Positions 63,614 through 64,000 of a stretch of DNA of 64,000 nucleotides are shown piece by piece (position 1 is the first letter of the stretch; the number at the start of each line of letters is the position of its first letter). Under the pieces are notes generated by a model. It searched no databases. It was given only the letters and a program-made list of their open reading frames with translations, and had not been told where the DNA came from. Location of the stretch: the NCBI GenBank assembly GCA_021404525.1, contig JAAWWE010000013.1:37827-101826 (forward strand). The letters are read 5' to 3'. The DNA is from Rhodobiaceae bacterium. Its GTDB lineage: Bacteria > Pseudomonadota > Alphaproteobacteria > Parvibaculales > Parvibaculaceae. Made by a program: the position numbers and the translations under genes.

Positions 63614-64000
63614 GGCTTTGTCACAAACTCCGCACAATTTGTCGACGCGGTGAGTTAACATAATCAAATAACCCAGATCAGTTCTCGCAATCTCCACTTC
63701 CCACCTTCTATTGTTCAACAGTTTGTTTGGATGTATGTCCGTTTCAACCTTAGCTTGCGCGATGTAGAAGACCTACTTGCTGAGCGGGGAGGCAAAGTTT
63801 CTTACACAACGATCCGCCGATGGGTTGCGTGTTTTGGACCACAGACAGCGATGCGATTGTCCAAAACTCTAAACACGCCTCACCCTTGGCCTGCCCCTGG
63901 TTGGTGGTCCAAAACCCTGACGACGGACAGCTGCGGCATTAATCCCCTGCCACATGGAGACGATGATGGACTTGTCGCCTTATCCGAAGCGGTGGCAGGT
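63614..64000 (+). mobile_element. IS6-family element, left part, running off the window
   Basis: GGCTTTGTCACAAACTCC at 63614 resembles IS6 termini. From about 63700 the frame reads HFPPSIVQQFVWMYVRF, then NLSLRDVEDLLAERGGKVSYT and IRRWVACFGPQTAMRLSK, the N-terminal part of an IS6 transposase. After about 63850 the frame stays open but the expected WHLDE motif does not appear, so the copy is probably disrupted. The right end is outside the window. Confidence 0.7.

Overview
The window reads as alphaproteobacterial DNA. The left end carries a TraD/TraG-type conjugation module with DUF736 and DUF3768 cargo, which are families typical of alphaproteobacterial plasmids and integrative conjugative elements (ICEs). 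The remainder is a large aerobic catabolic cluster of the kind seen in hydrocarbon- or steroid-degrading Alphaproteobacteria. No taxon can be fixed from the sequence alone.

Bases 1-17,960 look like the accessory part of a conjugative element. They hold the end of traD, a membrane protein and a traG/virD4 coupling protein (1-2528), a DUF736 gene, then a complete minus-strand qatABCD anti-phage operon (4449-9410). Three type II toxin-antitoxin pairs and a decayed antitoxin follow (9957-12394), then a ParB-like gene, a run of tiny membrane-protein ORFs (14332-15907), an SOS-response-associated peptidase and a DUF3768 gene. Several repeats tie this region together: a ~415 bp inverted duplication (3255-3674 / 17446-17860) carrying paralogous small genes, a second inverted leader repeat (2630-2685 / 14664-14731), and a 55 bp direct repeat flanking one toxin-antitoxin pair. 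A 3' fragment of an initiator tRNA-Met gene at 17907-17957 marks a probable attachment site.

Bases 18,000-25,300 are a junction zone. They contain an IS3-family element with a nonsense codon in its transposase, a tail fragment of another IS3 element, and two IS6-family remnants flanking a DUF1302 outer-membrane protein gene and a TetR regulator.

Bases 25,320-55,772 are a dense catabolic cluster. It contains a Baeyer-Villiger-type monooxygenase, alcohol and short-chain dehydrogenases, acyl-CoA synthetase, three acyl-CoA dehydrogenases, two enoyl-CoA hydratases, a MaoC hydratase, a 2,4-dienoyl-CoA reductase-type flavoprotein, two thiolase/DUF35 pairs, hydrolases, amidohydrolases, a COQ4-like protein, IclR and GntR regulators and a CYP153-like cytochrome P450. 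Together they suggest terminal or ring oxidation of a hydrophobic substrate, CoA activation and side-chain beta-oxidation ending in retro-aldol or thiolytic cleavage. The substrate cannot be named.

Bases 55,800-64,000 are decaying: a truncated nuclease, a transposase, a SnoaL-like protein and a hydrolase, then a fumarylacetoacetate hydrolase with an in-frame amber codon, an acyl-CoA ligase with a frameshift, a cupin, an AraC regulator and the start of another IS6 element at the right edge.
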